NCBI GenBank assembly: GCA_021155965.1
Contig: JAJNBJ010000029.1
Location: 1 to 47,259 of the forward strand
DNA: 47,259 nucleotides
Origin: Flavipsychrobacter sp.
Lineage (GTDB): Bacteria > Bacteroidota > Bacteroidia > Chitinophagales > Chitinophagaceae
Direction: 5' to 3'
In this document: positions 25,005 through 33,494 of the stretch, piece after piece
How positions within the stretch are numbered: the stretch's first letter is position 1
Layout of the letters: each line of letters begins with the position of its first letter
Notes under the pieces: generated by a model
What the model saw: only the letters and a program-made list of their open reading frames with translations
Databases searched by the model: none
Told to the model about the DNA's origin: nothing
Program-made: the position numbers and the translations under genes

Positions 25005-25952
25005 TTAATCAAAGTTCAATCTTTCCCGCTCGATCACCAATGGCCTTTTCCTTACCTGGCTATTAATAGCGCCAATATACTCCCCTATAATGCCGATAAA
25101 GAACAATTGCACAGAACCGAAGAAGAACACCCCTATTACCAGCGGTGCAAGCCCAACATCGAACCTGTTCCAATACAGCAGTTTGTATATAAAGTAGCCC
25201 AAGGCAATAAACAGGCTGATAATGGCAGAAAAGAAACCAATAAATGCAGAAAGGCGCAACGGCAATTTGGAATGGCTGGTAAACCCAAGCATTGCCACAT
25301 CGTACAGCTTAAAGAAATTAGAACTGGTTTTCCCGGAAAAACGCGCCGGCTGAACATAGGGTATCTCAAACCTTCTGAAACCCAGTTCTGACACATATCC
25401 CCGCAGGTATGGGTACTGATGGTCTAAACCCCTTATTATGGAAATAAATTTTTGGTCGTATAAACCAAATCCTGTGAAATTCTTAATGGTCGGCTCCTCA
25501 TCTGATGCACTGGACAGCATCTTATAGAAAAAATTCCTCGTAGCAAACATTAATGGATTTTCCTTGCTTTGCTGCTTAATACCGATCACAATTTTATATC
25601 CCTCCTCCCATTTTGCAAGAAACTCGGGTATAAGCTCAGGCGGCTCCTGCAGGTCGGATACCATGTAAATAACAGCATCCCCCTTGCACTGAATAAGCCC
25701 GTAAAACGGCGAACGTATCCAGCCAAAGTTGCGCTCGTTAAAGATGACCTTAACCTGCTTATTTTTTGCTGCGATCTCCCGCAACAACTCGGGTGTTCTG
25801 TCGGTGGAGCAATTGTCTATGAGCACTTGTTCATAGGTATACTGCGGCAGTTTCTCAAATATTTTAGCAACGGTCTCAACGAGCAAATGAATATTGCCTT
25901 CCTCATTGTAACAGGGCGAAATAACTGAAATATGCTTTTTAACTTCCATCAT
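25005..25952 (-). CDS. Polyprenyl-phosphate GT2 glycosyltransferase (GtrB/DPM1-like)
   Basis: 315 residues from ATG 25952 (GAAGG upstream; another in-frame start lies at 25967). N-terminal GT-A domain: ISVISPCYNEEGNIHLLVE, LIDNCSTDRTPELL, MVSDLQEPPELIPEF with the D-x-Q metal site, and the ARFSGKTS segment. Two C-terminal membrane segments (about 230-255, 270-295) and NSQVRKRPLV mark the DPM1/GtrB/CsbB group, which puts a sugar on undecaprenyl phosphate in the cytoplasm. YfhO-type proteins in the same block can use that product on the outer face. Confidence 0.9.
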   Translation of the reverse strand: MMEVKKHISVISPCYNEEGNIHLLVETVAKIFEKLPQYTYEQVLIDNCSTDRTPELLREIAAKNKQVKVIFNERNFGWIRSPFYGLIQCKGDAVIYMVSDLQEPPELIPEFLAKWEEGYKIVIGIKQQSKENPLMFATRNFFYKMLSSASDEEPTIKNFTGFGLYDQKFISIIRGLDHQYPYLRGYVSELGFRRFEIPYVQPARFSGKTSSNFFKLYDVAMLGFTSHSKLPLRLSAFIGFFSAIISLFIALGYFIYKLLYWNRFDVGLAPLVIGVFFFGSVQLFFIGIIGEYIGAINSQVRKRPLVIERERLNFD

Positions 25953-26012
25953 AAAGGCCTTCGGCAAATTAAACGTAAACTCCAGGTATAAAACTAATAA
26001 TAATTTACAAGG

Positions 26013-26651
26013 TTAAAATATGGCCTCAAATTTACTCAGTAATTCCTTATGAGTAGCAAATACTTCATCAGCCATGGCGAGGTCTGCCTTGCTTAAAGTA
26101 GTTTCCAATGCGTAACAGGCACATCCTGCTGCCTTTGCCGACTGGATGCCTAAAATCGCATTCTCTACCACTATACAGCTTCCGGCAGGTTTATTCAGCT
26201 TCCCTACGGCCTTTAAATAGGGCTCAGGGTGCGGCTTGGTATGCGTCACATCATCTGCCGTGATCAATACTGTAAGCGCTTCTTCAATTGCCTTATCCAA
26301 ATGCTGGCTTATCCTCGCCTTCGACGCCCCGGTAACTATCGCCACCGGCACATTCTTTTCCTTTAAAAACCTGAAAATATCGTCTACACCATCATACAAC
26401 CTGAAAGTATTGTTCTGCCTGTAATATTCTTCCTTAAATGTTACAATATCCTCGGTCAATCCAAGGTCAAGATCGTTTTGCCTGAGTATGTTTTCAGCTA
26501 TCTGGTAGCGGCCCATGCCCTCCAACTTATAATAGTCCACTGCCTGCAATGCATAACCATACCGCTCGAACGACTTCTGCCATGCTACGCAGTTATCGTG
26601 CATGGTGTCCCCCAAAACGCCATCAAAATCAAAAATTACAGCTTCTGTCAT
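26013..26651 (-). CDS. HAD-superfamily phosphatase, beta-phosphoglucomutase-like
   Basis: 212 residues. Motif I FDFDGVLGDT (7-16), motif II VAIVTGAS, Lys in HTKPHPEPY and motif IV VVENAILGIQSAKAAG (E replacing the common D-x-x-x-G first residue). The cap is alpha-helical between motif I and II, as in PGM-like HADs, so both phosphatase and phosphomutase are possible. Overlaps the Ldh-type gene by 4 bp. In this operon a sugar-phosphate phosphatase is the simplest reading. Confidence 0.87.
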   Translation of the reverse strand: MTEAVIFDFDGVLGDTMHDNCVAWQKSFERYGYALQAVDYYKLEGMGRYQIAENILRQNDLDLGLTEDIVTFKEEYYRQNNTFRLYDGVDDIFRFLKEKNVPVAIVTGASKARISQHLDKAIEEALTVLITADDVTHTKPHPEPYLKAVGKLNKPAGSCIVVENAILGIQSAKAAGCACYALETTLSKADLAMADEVFATHKELLSKFEAIF

Positions 26652-27682
26652 TGCGCTATACGGGTTACACCCAGTTTATCCGACCATTTATTAAAATCTT
26701 CCAATATTGTTTCCGATACAGGTATGCCATGTTCCACCCTTTCTTTTTTGCTGATGTACTCCGGTTGGCCGGGAAACAGCACATTATCGCCATGGGTCTT
26801 TACCTGGTTAATTATGGCAGTGCCTACAGTCCTTATAGTATCCCTGCCGCCAAATCTTGCAGGGTCAATAGCTATCACCAATGATCCCAGTTTTCTTTTC
26901 TTGTGCAGGTCTTTATACATGGATGTCATGTTGGGGCCGTAGTTCATGCCATTCAGCGGCCCGCAAAGCATATCCACCATAAATGCCAGCGCATAACCTT
27001 TGTGTTCGGCCATGGGCTTCACGGCCACTACTTCATCAGGATATTCGCAGTCATTCCCCTCCTTATCTACTCCCAACCCCAACGGAACTTTCTTTTGCTC
27101 CCTGCGTGCATTCATTACATAGTTCCACGGCACTATGCTGGTTGCCATGTCCACGCAGATCGGTTCATCGTTATTTTCTGTTGGAAATGCTATTGAGATA
27201 GGATTGGTGCCAAAGAAAGGTTTGTTACCGCCATGCGGCACTACCAAAGCATCGGCATGGGTAAAGGCGATGCCTACCATGCCTGCCTCCGTTACTTGCC
27301 TCGTGTACAACCCAATTGCCCCGCAATGCGATGAATTGCTCACCCCTACCACACCTGTGCCTGCTTCTTTGGCAAGGTTTATCGCATGGTTGGTGGCTGC
27401 GGTCATAATAACTATACCATGCCCGTCATCACCATCAAGTTGGCCGGTGGCTGCAGCAGTTTTATTCAGTTCCAGTTTAGGAGTTTTATTGATAGTACCA
27501 TTCCCAAATCGTCCCAGGTAGTGTGTTATACGGGCTATACCATGTGAGTCTATACCCCAAAGCGATGTCTTCACCAACGCATTCACAATTGTTGCCGCAT
27601 CTGGCTCGGGCACACCCATTTTAACGAACATGCGGACGCCCCAGTCAGTAATTTTTTTATGGTCTATTAGTTGGTCTTGCAC
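26648..27682 (-). CDS. Ldh-type (malate/L-lactate dehydrogenase) 2-oxoacid reductase
   Basis: 344 residues of the YlbC/AllD/ComC fold, unrelated to classical LDH. Family marks: SLWGIDSHGIARITHYL (about 41-57), GTGVVGVSNSSHCGAIGLYTRQ, FGTNPISIAFPT, and the GYALAFMVDMLCGPLNG segment. These NAD(P)-dependent enzymes reduce 2-oxo acids to 2-hydroxy acids (malate, sulfolactate, ureidoglycolate, diketogulonate). The HpaI-type aldolase gene is 14 bp upstream; both act on 2-oxo acids, so they may be sequential. Confidence 0.88.
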   Translation of the reverse strand: MQDQLIDHKKITDWGVRMFVKMGVPEPDAATIVNALVKTSLWGIDSHGIARITHYLGRFGNGTINKTPKLELNKTAAATGQLDGDDGHGIVIMTAATNHAINLAKEAGTGVVGVSNSSHCGAIGLYTRQVTEAGMVGIAFTHADALVVPHGGNKPFFGTNPISIAFPTENNDEPICVDMATSIVPWNYVMNARREQKKVPLGLGVDKEGNDCEYPDEVVAVKPMAEHKGYALAFMVDMLCGPLNGMNYGPNMTSMYKDLHKKRKLGSLVIAIDPARFGGRDTIRTVGTAIINQVKTHGDNVLFPGQPEYISKKERVEHGIPVSETILEDFNKWSDKLGVTRIAQ

Positions 27683-27696
27683 TCAGGTATAATTGA

Positions 27697-28464
27697 TCAG
27701 CTTAAGAATGGCGCTACTTCTTCACGGCTCTTTTTTGCAATATCTAAGAACATTTCAGTATCCATCCTGTAGTTCAGGTACTTTACGCCAAGGGCACTCC
27801 AGTGTTTAATGCCTTCTGCGGTATCGGTAAATACACCTGTAAGGATGCCCTTACTTTTACAAATCTCGATGATCCGTGTTATTTCTTTGGTCACATCAGG
27901 GTGCCATATCTGCCCCGTCAGCCCCATAGACTGGCTAAGGTCATACGGCCCAACAAAGATCACGTCAACACCCTCTACAGAGCTTATCTCTTCAATATTT
28001 TTTGCCCCTTCAACACCCTCTATCTGTAATACGATTATTGACTTTGAATTGGCATTATTAATGTAATCCTCTTTCTTAGTATTGGAAAAATCAGCAGCCC
28101 TAACAAAACGGCACAAACCACGCTCACCCATCGGGTGAAACTTAGAATATTCAACTGCCCTTTCTGCATCTGCTTTTGTTTTTATGTGCGGTATCTGCAA
28201 CCCGCCAATGCCAAGATCAAGCAGCCATTTGATATACATTTCATTCACACCCGGTATCCTTGCCAGCAGTTTCAGCCCCCTGTTTTCTGCGGCTAAGATC
28301 AGGGGGTACACGTCATCCATATTTATGGTGCCGCCATGCTCAAGGTCAATTACGCCAAAATCATAGCCTGCCATTGCCATCATCTCCACTATCTGCGGGC
28401 GGGCAATGCGTATAAATGGCCCTATCAGTTTATCCTTCGACAGCAGCCAGGGATTCTTCTCCAT
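27697..28464 (-). CDS. HpcH/HpaI-family class II aldolase
   Basis: 255 residues, TIM barrel of the pyruvate-dependent aldolase group. Catalytic and metal-binding pieces: FGVIDLEHGG (His), LLARIPG (Arg), IVLQIEGVEG (metal Glu), VDVIFVGPYDLSQSMG (metal Asp nearby). Members cleave or form 4-hydroxy-2-oxo acids using pyruvate and an aldehyde. It starts 2 bp after the ThDP gene stop, so both products are co-made. Phosphoenolpyruvate mutase is a distant relative, but its EDK-x5-NS motif is absent. Confidence 0.9.
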   Translation of the reverse strand: MEKNPWLLSKDKLIGPFIRIARPQIVEMMAMAGYDFGVIDLEHGGTINMDDVYPLILAAENRGLKLLARIPGVNEMYIKWLLDLGIGGLQIPHIKTKADAERAVEYSKFHPMGERGLCRFVRAADFSNTKKEDYINNANSKSIIVLQIEGVEGAKNIEEISSVEGVDVIFVGPYDLSQSMGLTGQIWHPDVTKEITRIIEICKSKGILTGVFTDTAEGIKHWSALGVKYLNYRMDTEMFLDIAKKSREEVAPFLS

Positions 28465-28466
28465 CT

Positions 28467-30281
28467 TTAGTTCTTTATTTGTTGCGATTTAGGATGTAAC
28501 GGTATCACCATTTCCTGCTGCAATACTTCCCTTGACAGGAATGGGTAGAGGTCCTCCAGCGGGGGGGATACCAGCGTACCGTCGGGGTTAATATTGAACG
28601 ACGTTTTAGGCGCCAGCAACTGCATAGAATGTATAAACACCTCGCACAATACAGGCCCCTCCTCATTCAATACTTTGGGGATAGATACCGCAGCCTCTTT
28701 CAAAGAGTTTATCTTGAATGTTTTAAAACCAAATGCCGCACCTATTTTGCCAAAATCGGGGCAGGTAACCCCTGAATCGGCGCCGGAACCTGCAAACTTA
28801 TTGCCAAACAGGTTGTTCTGGGTATGCTTTATGGTCAGGTAACCATCATTGATATACACAAACAGTTTTACCGGCAGATTATGGTGAATAATGGTCTGCA
28901 TTTCCTGCAGGTTCATCATCATCGACCCATCGCCTGTTATGAGTATCACCCTCTGTTTATTCGCAGCCAGCGATGCGCCCAACGCACCCGGCAGGCCATA
29001 GCCCATCTCGCCTAAGCCCGTAGAAGTTACCACACGCTGCTGATCCCTTACTTCTATCACCTGGTGCGTACAGGTAAGGGCTGTGCCCATATCTGTCACA
29101 ATGATCTCGTTAGATGCGAAATGTTTATTGAGCTCTTTTACAAAAGAATAAGAGTTGAGCACACCATCCATTTCTTTATGCAGCCCATTAGGCTCCACAA
29201 ACGGATAGGCTTCTTTCCATTGGTTGCACATGCTCACCCACCCCAGTATATTCACTCTTGATGGCGGATTCACCTCCCGTATCATGGTCTCTAAAAAATC
29301 CTTTGCATTTGCCTCCACAAGTGTGAATGAAGGATCGGTAGCAAATTTTTTGAGTTCAGAGATATCAATATCAACCACTACCTTTTTAGCTTCCCGTGCA
29401 AACTCCTTCAGGTCATAGCCCACCTGCGGAATAGCCATACGTGTACCAATGGTAATTACGAGGTCGGCATTCTGTATCACAAAATTCGCGCATCGCTGCC
29501 CATAAGTGCCTTCGCGCCCATAATTCAGCGGGTGCATAGACGATACAAGGTCTACACCATTCCATGAGGTAAGGAAGGGTATCTGGAACTTATCCACAAG
29601 CCCGAGCAGCAAATGCTCTGCGCCACCCAGCCTTATACCATTTCCAAAAACAAATACCGGGCGTTTGGCAGCCAGCAGCATCTGGTTCAGTTGCGCAACA
29701 TACTTCACGCTGTTATCCACATGCACATCGTTCGGTATATAACCTTTTAACTGTCCCGGGTTCACCTGCGCTGCCTGCACATCAGTTGGTATATCTATCC
29801 ATACCGGCCCCGGCCTGCCGCTTTGTGCAAGATGAATCGCCTTCTGGAATTCGTATTTTACCTGCTTGGGATCTGTGATCAACACTGAGTACTTGGTAAT
29901 GTTCGCAACTGTCTTTGCAATATCGAAGCCCTGTACACCCCACATCCTGAGGTTCTTGTGCTTGGTCACAAACTCCGACTTCTCCTGGCCTGAGATAATT
30001 AATACCGGGATAGAATCTGCCCATGCATCCAATGCGCCGGTGATAGCATTAGTAGCCGCGCCACCCGATGTAGTGATCATGACACCCAGCTTGCCGCAAA
30101 TGCGGTTATAGGCAAGCGCAGCAAGTGCGCCCCCCTGCTCGTGATGCGGATGAATTGGCACCAGGGCCGGATTATCTGCTATAGAGTTCAATAAATGAAC
30201 ATTACCTGCACCCGAAATGGAAAAAATATGCTTCATATTATTTTCCACAAACAGGCTTGCTATGTAATCAGATACTTTCAT
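28467..30281 (-). CDS. ThDP-dependent enzyme, acetolactate synthase-like
   Basis: 604 residues with the full three-domain acetohydroxyacid synthase layout: N-terminal Pyr domain with the activating Glu in HPHHEQGGALAALAYN (about 40-55), central domain, and C-terminal PP domain with GDGSMMMNLQEMQTIIHHN...YIND (the GDG-x-N ThDP site). It lies in a sugar/glycan operon away from ilv genes, and no small regulatory subunit is nearby, so branched-chain amino acid synthesis is unlikely. Candidate reactions are 2-oxo acid decarboxylation or transfer of an acyl unit to a keto sugar, as YerE does for yersiniose. Substrate unknown. Confidence 0.88.
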   Translation of the reverse strand: MKVSDYIASLFVENNMKHIFSISGAGNVHLLNSIADNPALVPIHPHHEQGGALAALAYNRICGKLGVMITTSGGAATNAITGALDAWADSIPVLIISGQEKSEFVTKHKNLRMWGVQGFDIAKTVANITKYSVLITDPKQVKYEFQKAIHLAQSGRPGPVWIDIPTDVQAAQVNPGQLKGYIPNDVHVDNSVKYVAQLNQMLLAAKRPVFVFGNGIRLGGAEHLLLGLVDKFQIPFLTSWNGVDLVSSMHPLNYGREGTYGQRCANFVIQNADLVITIGTRMAIPQVGYDLKEFAREAKKVVVDIDISELKKFATDPSFTLVEANAKDFLETMIREVNPPSRVNILGWVSMCNQWKEAYPFVEPNGLHKEMDGVLNSYSFVKELNKHFASNEIIVTDMGTALTCTHQVIEVRDQQRVVTSTGLGEMGYGLPGALGASLAANKQRVILITGDGSMMMNLQEMQTIIHHNLPVKLFVYINDGYLTIKHTQNNLFGNKFAGSGADSGVTCPDFGKIGAAFGFKTFKINSLKEAAVSIPKVLNEEGPVLCEVFIHSMQLLAPKTSFNINPDGTLVSPPLEDLYPFLSREVLQQEMVIPLHPKSQQIKN

Positions 30282-30298
30282 ACAAATTTTTGTTTGAG

Positions 30299-31027
30299 TT
30301 AGATCCTGTTAAAAACTAAAAACTGGTAATCTTTATTGGCAATTTCGTCTTCCTGCAATTCGGTAACTGTAACCGGGAAAGCTTCACCTACATCTATTAT
30401 CTTATTCGACTTAGACCTTGCCAGCCCGTTTATCGGTACTATCATCAGGGTATTTTCGTTGGCCACGGGCTTCTCCCTGCACAGCATTATCTCAATATTG
30501 CGGAAACGCCAGCCTTTATAATCCTTTTCTTCAAAAGGAAAATATTCATAAGCTGAGAAATCTGTAGAATACTCATTTGTTTTTTCGTAGCCGGTGCCCT
30601 GCCTGCCATAAGCATCATGCATACGGACAAGGTCGCCCTTCATAGGAGGGGTTTCTATCTCCATAATAAAAGCCCCTTCGTCAGCAGTTGCCATAGACGA
30701 ATGGAAGACACAAGGTTCCAGCACAATTGCCTCAAGCGTTTTCAACTGGTATTTATCATCAATAGTAGCACACTGCACGGCGCCATCCAGCACAATTAAA
30801 GAAGTACGCTTCTTAGCATGGCAATGTAACGATGTAGCCTGCCCCTTCGTGATGCGAAGGAACCAGATAGCCACTTTCTCTTTCTGGAACCATAAATACT
30901 CATAACCCCACGGTTTATTAACAACAATATTGCTGTAATCAAAATTGTTGGCAAAGTCTGATGATTCTACCTTCAACCTCGACAGGTTCTCAAAATCGTT
31001 TAAGGAAGGATATACTTTATAGATCAT
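30299..31027 (-). CDS. Cupin-fold protein
   Basis: 242 residues from ATG 31027, which shares a base with the DJ-1 stop (TAATG), a strong sign of coupling; the longer open frame would run back into that gene. The jelly-roll region has VVNKPWGYEYLWF, TSLHCHAKKRTSLIVLDG and EAIVLEPCVFHSSMATADEGAFIMEIETPP, with the His/Glu positions of a metal-binding cupin. The GxGxE/H layout recalls phosphomannose isomerase-type and sialic-acid-type cupins. It may isomerise or epimerise a sugar intermediate. The C-terminal 100 residues are unrecognised. Confidence 0.75.
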   Translation of the reverse strand: MIYKVYPSLNDFENLSRLKVESSDFANNFDYSNIVVNKPWGYEYLWFQKEKVAIWFLRITKGQATSLHCHAKKRTSLIVLDGAVQCATIDDKYQLKTLEAIVLEPCVFHSSMATADEGAFIMEIETPPMKGDLVRMHDAYGRQGTGYEKTNEYSTDFSAYEYFPFEEKDYKGWRFRNIEIMLCREKPVANENTLMIVPINGLARSKSNKIIDVGEAFPVTVTELQEDEIANKDYQFLVFNRI

Positions 31028-31551
31028 TACTTTTTGTTGATTGCATAATATACTTTCAGCGTTTCTTTCAGCCATGCTGCATTATCCCTGAAATGTGGCG
31101 CCGTAACAATGTTCCCATCTGATATTACGTTCACATTCTGGTAATCAGCACCGGCGTTTACCAGGTCGTCTTTACAACCCACATAACAGGTCATTTTTTT
31201 GCCTTTTACAATACCTGCGGACAATAACACCCATGGGCCGTGGCACACAGAAGCTATCACTTTTCCCGCTGCATTCATATCCCTGATGAATTGCAGCACT
31301 TCCGGTACCTGGCGCAGCCTGTCGGGCGACTCCAATCCACCCGGCACTACCAGCAGGTCATAATCTTCCGGCTTAACCTTCTTTACATCAGCATTCACCT
31401 TTATAGGCAACCCATGCTTTGCAATAACATCTCCGCCACCGTTCGATGCCACATCAACGGTAAAATCATCTTCCTGCAAACGGTAGTAGGGATATGCAAA
31501 CTCAGTATCCTCAACAGCAGGTCCTACAAATATCACAGCCTTCTTCATCAT
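31027..31551 (-). CDS. DJ-1/PfpI family protein
   Basis: 174 residues, complete Rossmann-like fold with the nucleophile elbow ASVCHGPWVLLSAG (Cys about 103, His next to it) and the upstream acidic residue near AYPYYRLQEDDF. PfpI/YhbO relatives have been described as proteases, deglycases or glyoxalase III-type hydratases acting on 2-oxoaldehydes. Its place between a nucleotidyltransferase and a cupin in a sugar operon is unusual; protection against a reactive aldehyde intermediate is one possible reason. Confidence 0.88.
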   Translation of the reverse strand: MMKKAVIFVGPAVEDTEFAYPYYRLQEDDFTVDVASNGGGDVIAKHGLPIKVNADVKKVKPEDYDLLVVPGGLESPDRLRQVPEVLQFIRDMNAAGKVIASVCHGPWVLLSAGIVKGKKMTCYVGCKDDLVNAGADYQNVNVISDGNIVTAPHFRDNAAWLKETLKVYYAINKK

Positions 31552-31576
31552 ATATTTTCTCTTTAATTTTTACTTT

Positions 31577-32359
31577 TTAATTGATCCCCAGCCAGGGACG
31601 TTTATTAATGTCGTACAGGCTTTGCAGATATTCCAGGTCCCTTTCGGTATCCACATTCTGCCAGAAACCATCGTGCTTCCACAGCCCTATGTTATTCTCC
31701 CCTATCAGGTTGGCAAAAATTTCAGACTCAAGGTTGCATTCACTGATAGGAGACAATTTCTCGAACAGGTTTTCGTTAGCTACCATAAAACCGCCGTTTA
31801 TCCTCGACTGGTGCATCTCCAATTTGGCGTGCGCATCATAAGATGAGATGTTGTCCCCGTTCAGGTAAAACGTACCAAAACGCGATGGCGGGTTTACGCC
31901 GGTAACTGTCAGCATCTTGCCGCTTGCCTTGTGATAATCTAAAAGTTGGTCAATTTTCACGTCAGCCAATACATCAGAATAAGCAATAAAGAAAGGCTCA
32001 TACTTCAGGTAACGCTCACAGCGGGCTATGCGCGCACCGGTACTGGCAGAGATGCCAGTATCTATCAGCTTAATTGTCCAGTTCTCCTCTGGTATCCTGT
32101 TCAGTGATTTTACCTCGTTATTGGCAATGTTGATCTCCACATCATGCAGCAGCTCAAAACTGTTCAGTAAATACTCCCTTACCTGGTCGCCACCCAGGCC
32201 CAATGCAAGCACGAAATCGTTACAGCCATACTTGCTGAACAGTTTCATTACATGCCATATAACCGGCCTGTTACCTATTTTCATCAGGCATTTAGGTATG
32301 CGGGTGCGCGTTACGGGGTCAATTACCCCCCTTCCGCCACACAAGATCAAACACTTCAT
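31577..32359 (-). CDS. Sugar nucleotidyltransferase, RfbF/cytidylyltransferase-like
   Basis: 260 residues of the NTP_transferase fold. The start MKCLILCGGRGVIDPVTRTRIPK differs from the usual GGxGTRL...PKP loop: the nucleotide-binding loop reads GGRGVIDPVTRTRIPK. PKCLMKIGNRPVIWHVMK follows, then SDVLADVK (metal Asp) and the late GFWQNVDTERDLEYLQSLY, which resembles glucose-1-phosphate cytidylyltransferase ends (W-x-x-x-D-T). CDP-, dTDP- or UDP-sugar formation are all possible; CDP is favoured by the C-terminus. Gap 25 bp to the DJ-1 gene. Confidence 0.83.
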   Translation of the reverse strand: MKCLILCGGRGVIDPVTRTRIPKCLMKIGNRPVIWHVMKLFSKYGCNDFVLALGLGGDQVREYLLNSFELLHDVEINIANNEVKSLNRIPEENWTIKLIDTGISASTGARIARCERYLKYEPFFIAYSDVLADVKIDQLLDYHKASGKMLTVTGVNPPSRFGTFYLNGDNISSYDAHAKLEMHQSRINGGFMVANENLFEKLSPISECNLESEIFANLIGENNIGLWKHDGFWQNVDTERDLEYLQSLYDINKRPWLGIN

Positions 32360-32433
32360 AAATATCTATGTATTCCTAATGTATGGGATAAAAAATAATT
32401 GCAATATTACTTAATTTATCCCGTATTTGGTAA

Positions 32434-33471
32434 TCACAGGAAGCTGGCAACGGTTCTTTTAAACCCTTCTTGCACAGTCACTTCAGGCTCCCAGCCCAGT
32501 TGCTTTATTTTATTTATATCCGGAGAATTTCTTAATATCGGGCTCTTCATATAGTTGGCATCAGTAATAGGCTTGTTCTTTACCACTTTTAACCCAAATT
32601 CCGGGTACAGCCCCACCATCACTTCCGCCAGGTCCATTATACTGTGTTCCTCGTTGGGGTTACCCATATTATACGCCTGTCCGTTCTCCCCTTTCGTTAA
32701 CACTGCCAGGAAACCCAGCGTGGCATCCCTCAGGTAGCAGAATGGCCTGATAGCGCTGCCATCGCTCATCATTACTATATCCTGCTTATTCACCACGTTG
32801 GCAACAAAGTCGGCAAATACACGTCCATCATCCAGCGCCATACCCGGCCCGTAAGTATGGAAGGGCCTTACTATTTTGGCTGGCACACCATATTGCACAT
32901 TATAGCTCACGCATATATTCTCCCCCATCCGCTTGCTTTCGCCATAGCAGGCACGCACATTGGCGCAGTTCAGGTAGCCGAAAGTATCTTCCTTTATAGG
33001 TATATCTTCGGCCTTCACCTCCCCATACACCTCACCCGAGCTAAAGAACAGGAACGATTCCACATTGTTCTTCCTGGCCAGTTCTATAAGGTTCAATGTC
33101 CCCAGCACATTCGCGCTCAGCGTACCCACGGGGTCTGTTTTATAATATTTTGGGCTGGCCTGGCTGGCTGCATGAATGATGAAGTCTATTTTATCTTCTA
33201 CGGCTATAGGTGCCGTTACATCCTGCACAACGATCTTTAGGTTGGAATTACTTAGCAAATGCTTAAACCTCGTTTCTGCTTTTTGTCTGTTTCTTACTAA
33301 GGCAATGACAGTAGTATTGTACAACCTATTGAGTGCCATAAATGTTTCTACCAGGTAAGCAGGCAAAAAACCATTAGCGCCCGAAATGAGCACGGTTTTA
33401 TTCTTAAATTGAGCCCAATCATCAAAGTTGGCTATGATGTGGGCTATGTCTTCTTGGATTATCTTGTTCAA
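32434..33471 (-). CDS. NAD-dependent epimerase/dehydratase (extended SDR)
   Basis: 345 residues. Gly-rich motif VLISGANGFLPAYLVETF (about 26-43), DVTAPI (cofactor Asp), HAASQASPKYYKTDP, SSGEVYG with the catalytic Ser, and YGESKRMGE (Y-x3-K). The SSGEVYGE/YGESKR pair is typical of UDP-glucuronate decarboxylase and dTDP/CDP-glucose 4,6-dehydratase relatives. First gene of the tight sugar block; 74 bp separate it from the nucleotidyltransferase. Probably acts on the nucleotide sugar made by that enzyme. Confidence 0.88.
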   Translation of the reverse strand: MNKIIQEDIAHIIANFDDWAQFKNKTVLISGANGFLPAYLVETFMALNRLYNTTVIALVRNRQKAETRFKHLLSNSNLKIVVQDVTAPIAVEDKIDFIIHAASQASPKYYKTDPVGTLSANVLGTLNLIELARKNNVESFLFFSSGEVYGEVKAEDIPIKEDTFGYLNCANVRACYGESKRMGENICVSYNVQYGVPAKIVRPFHTYGPGMALDDGRVFADFVANVVNKQDIVMMSDGSAIRPFCYLRDATLGFLAVLTKGENGQAYNMGNPNEEHSIMDLAEVMVGLYPEFGLKVVKNKPITDANYMKSPILRNSPDINKIKQLGWEPEVTVQEGFKRTVASFL

Positions 33472-33494
33472 TGGAAGTTAATTTATACTGTCAG

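Noticed and set aside
27697-28464. Phosphonate biosynthesis (PEP mutase plus phosphonopyruvate decarboxylase)
   Set aside because: The HpaI-type gene lacks the PEP mutase EDK-x5-NS motif, so the ThDP neighbour should not be called a phosphonopyruvate decarboxylase.
28467-30281. Branched-chain amino acid acetolactate synthase (IlvB)
   Set aside because: No ilvN, ilvC or ilvD nearby and the operon context is sugar metabolism; only the fold is shared.
24028-33471. Yersiniose-type pathway (YerE-like ThDP enzyme)
   Set aside because: No 3-dehydratase or matching reductase genes of the 3,6-dideoxyhexose route are present, and the aldolase, cupin and Ldh-type enzymes are not part of it. Kept only as an analogy.
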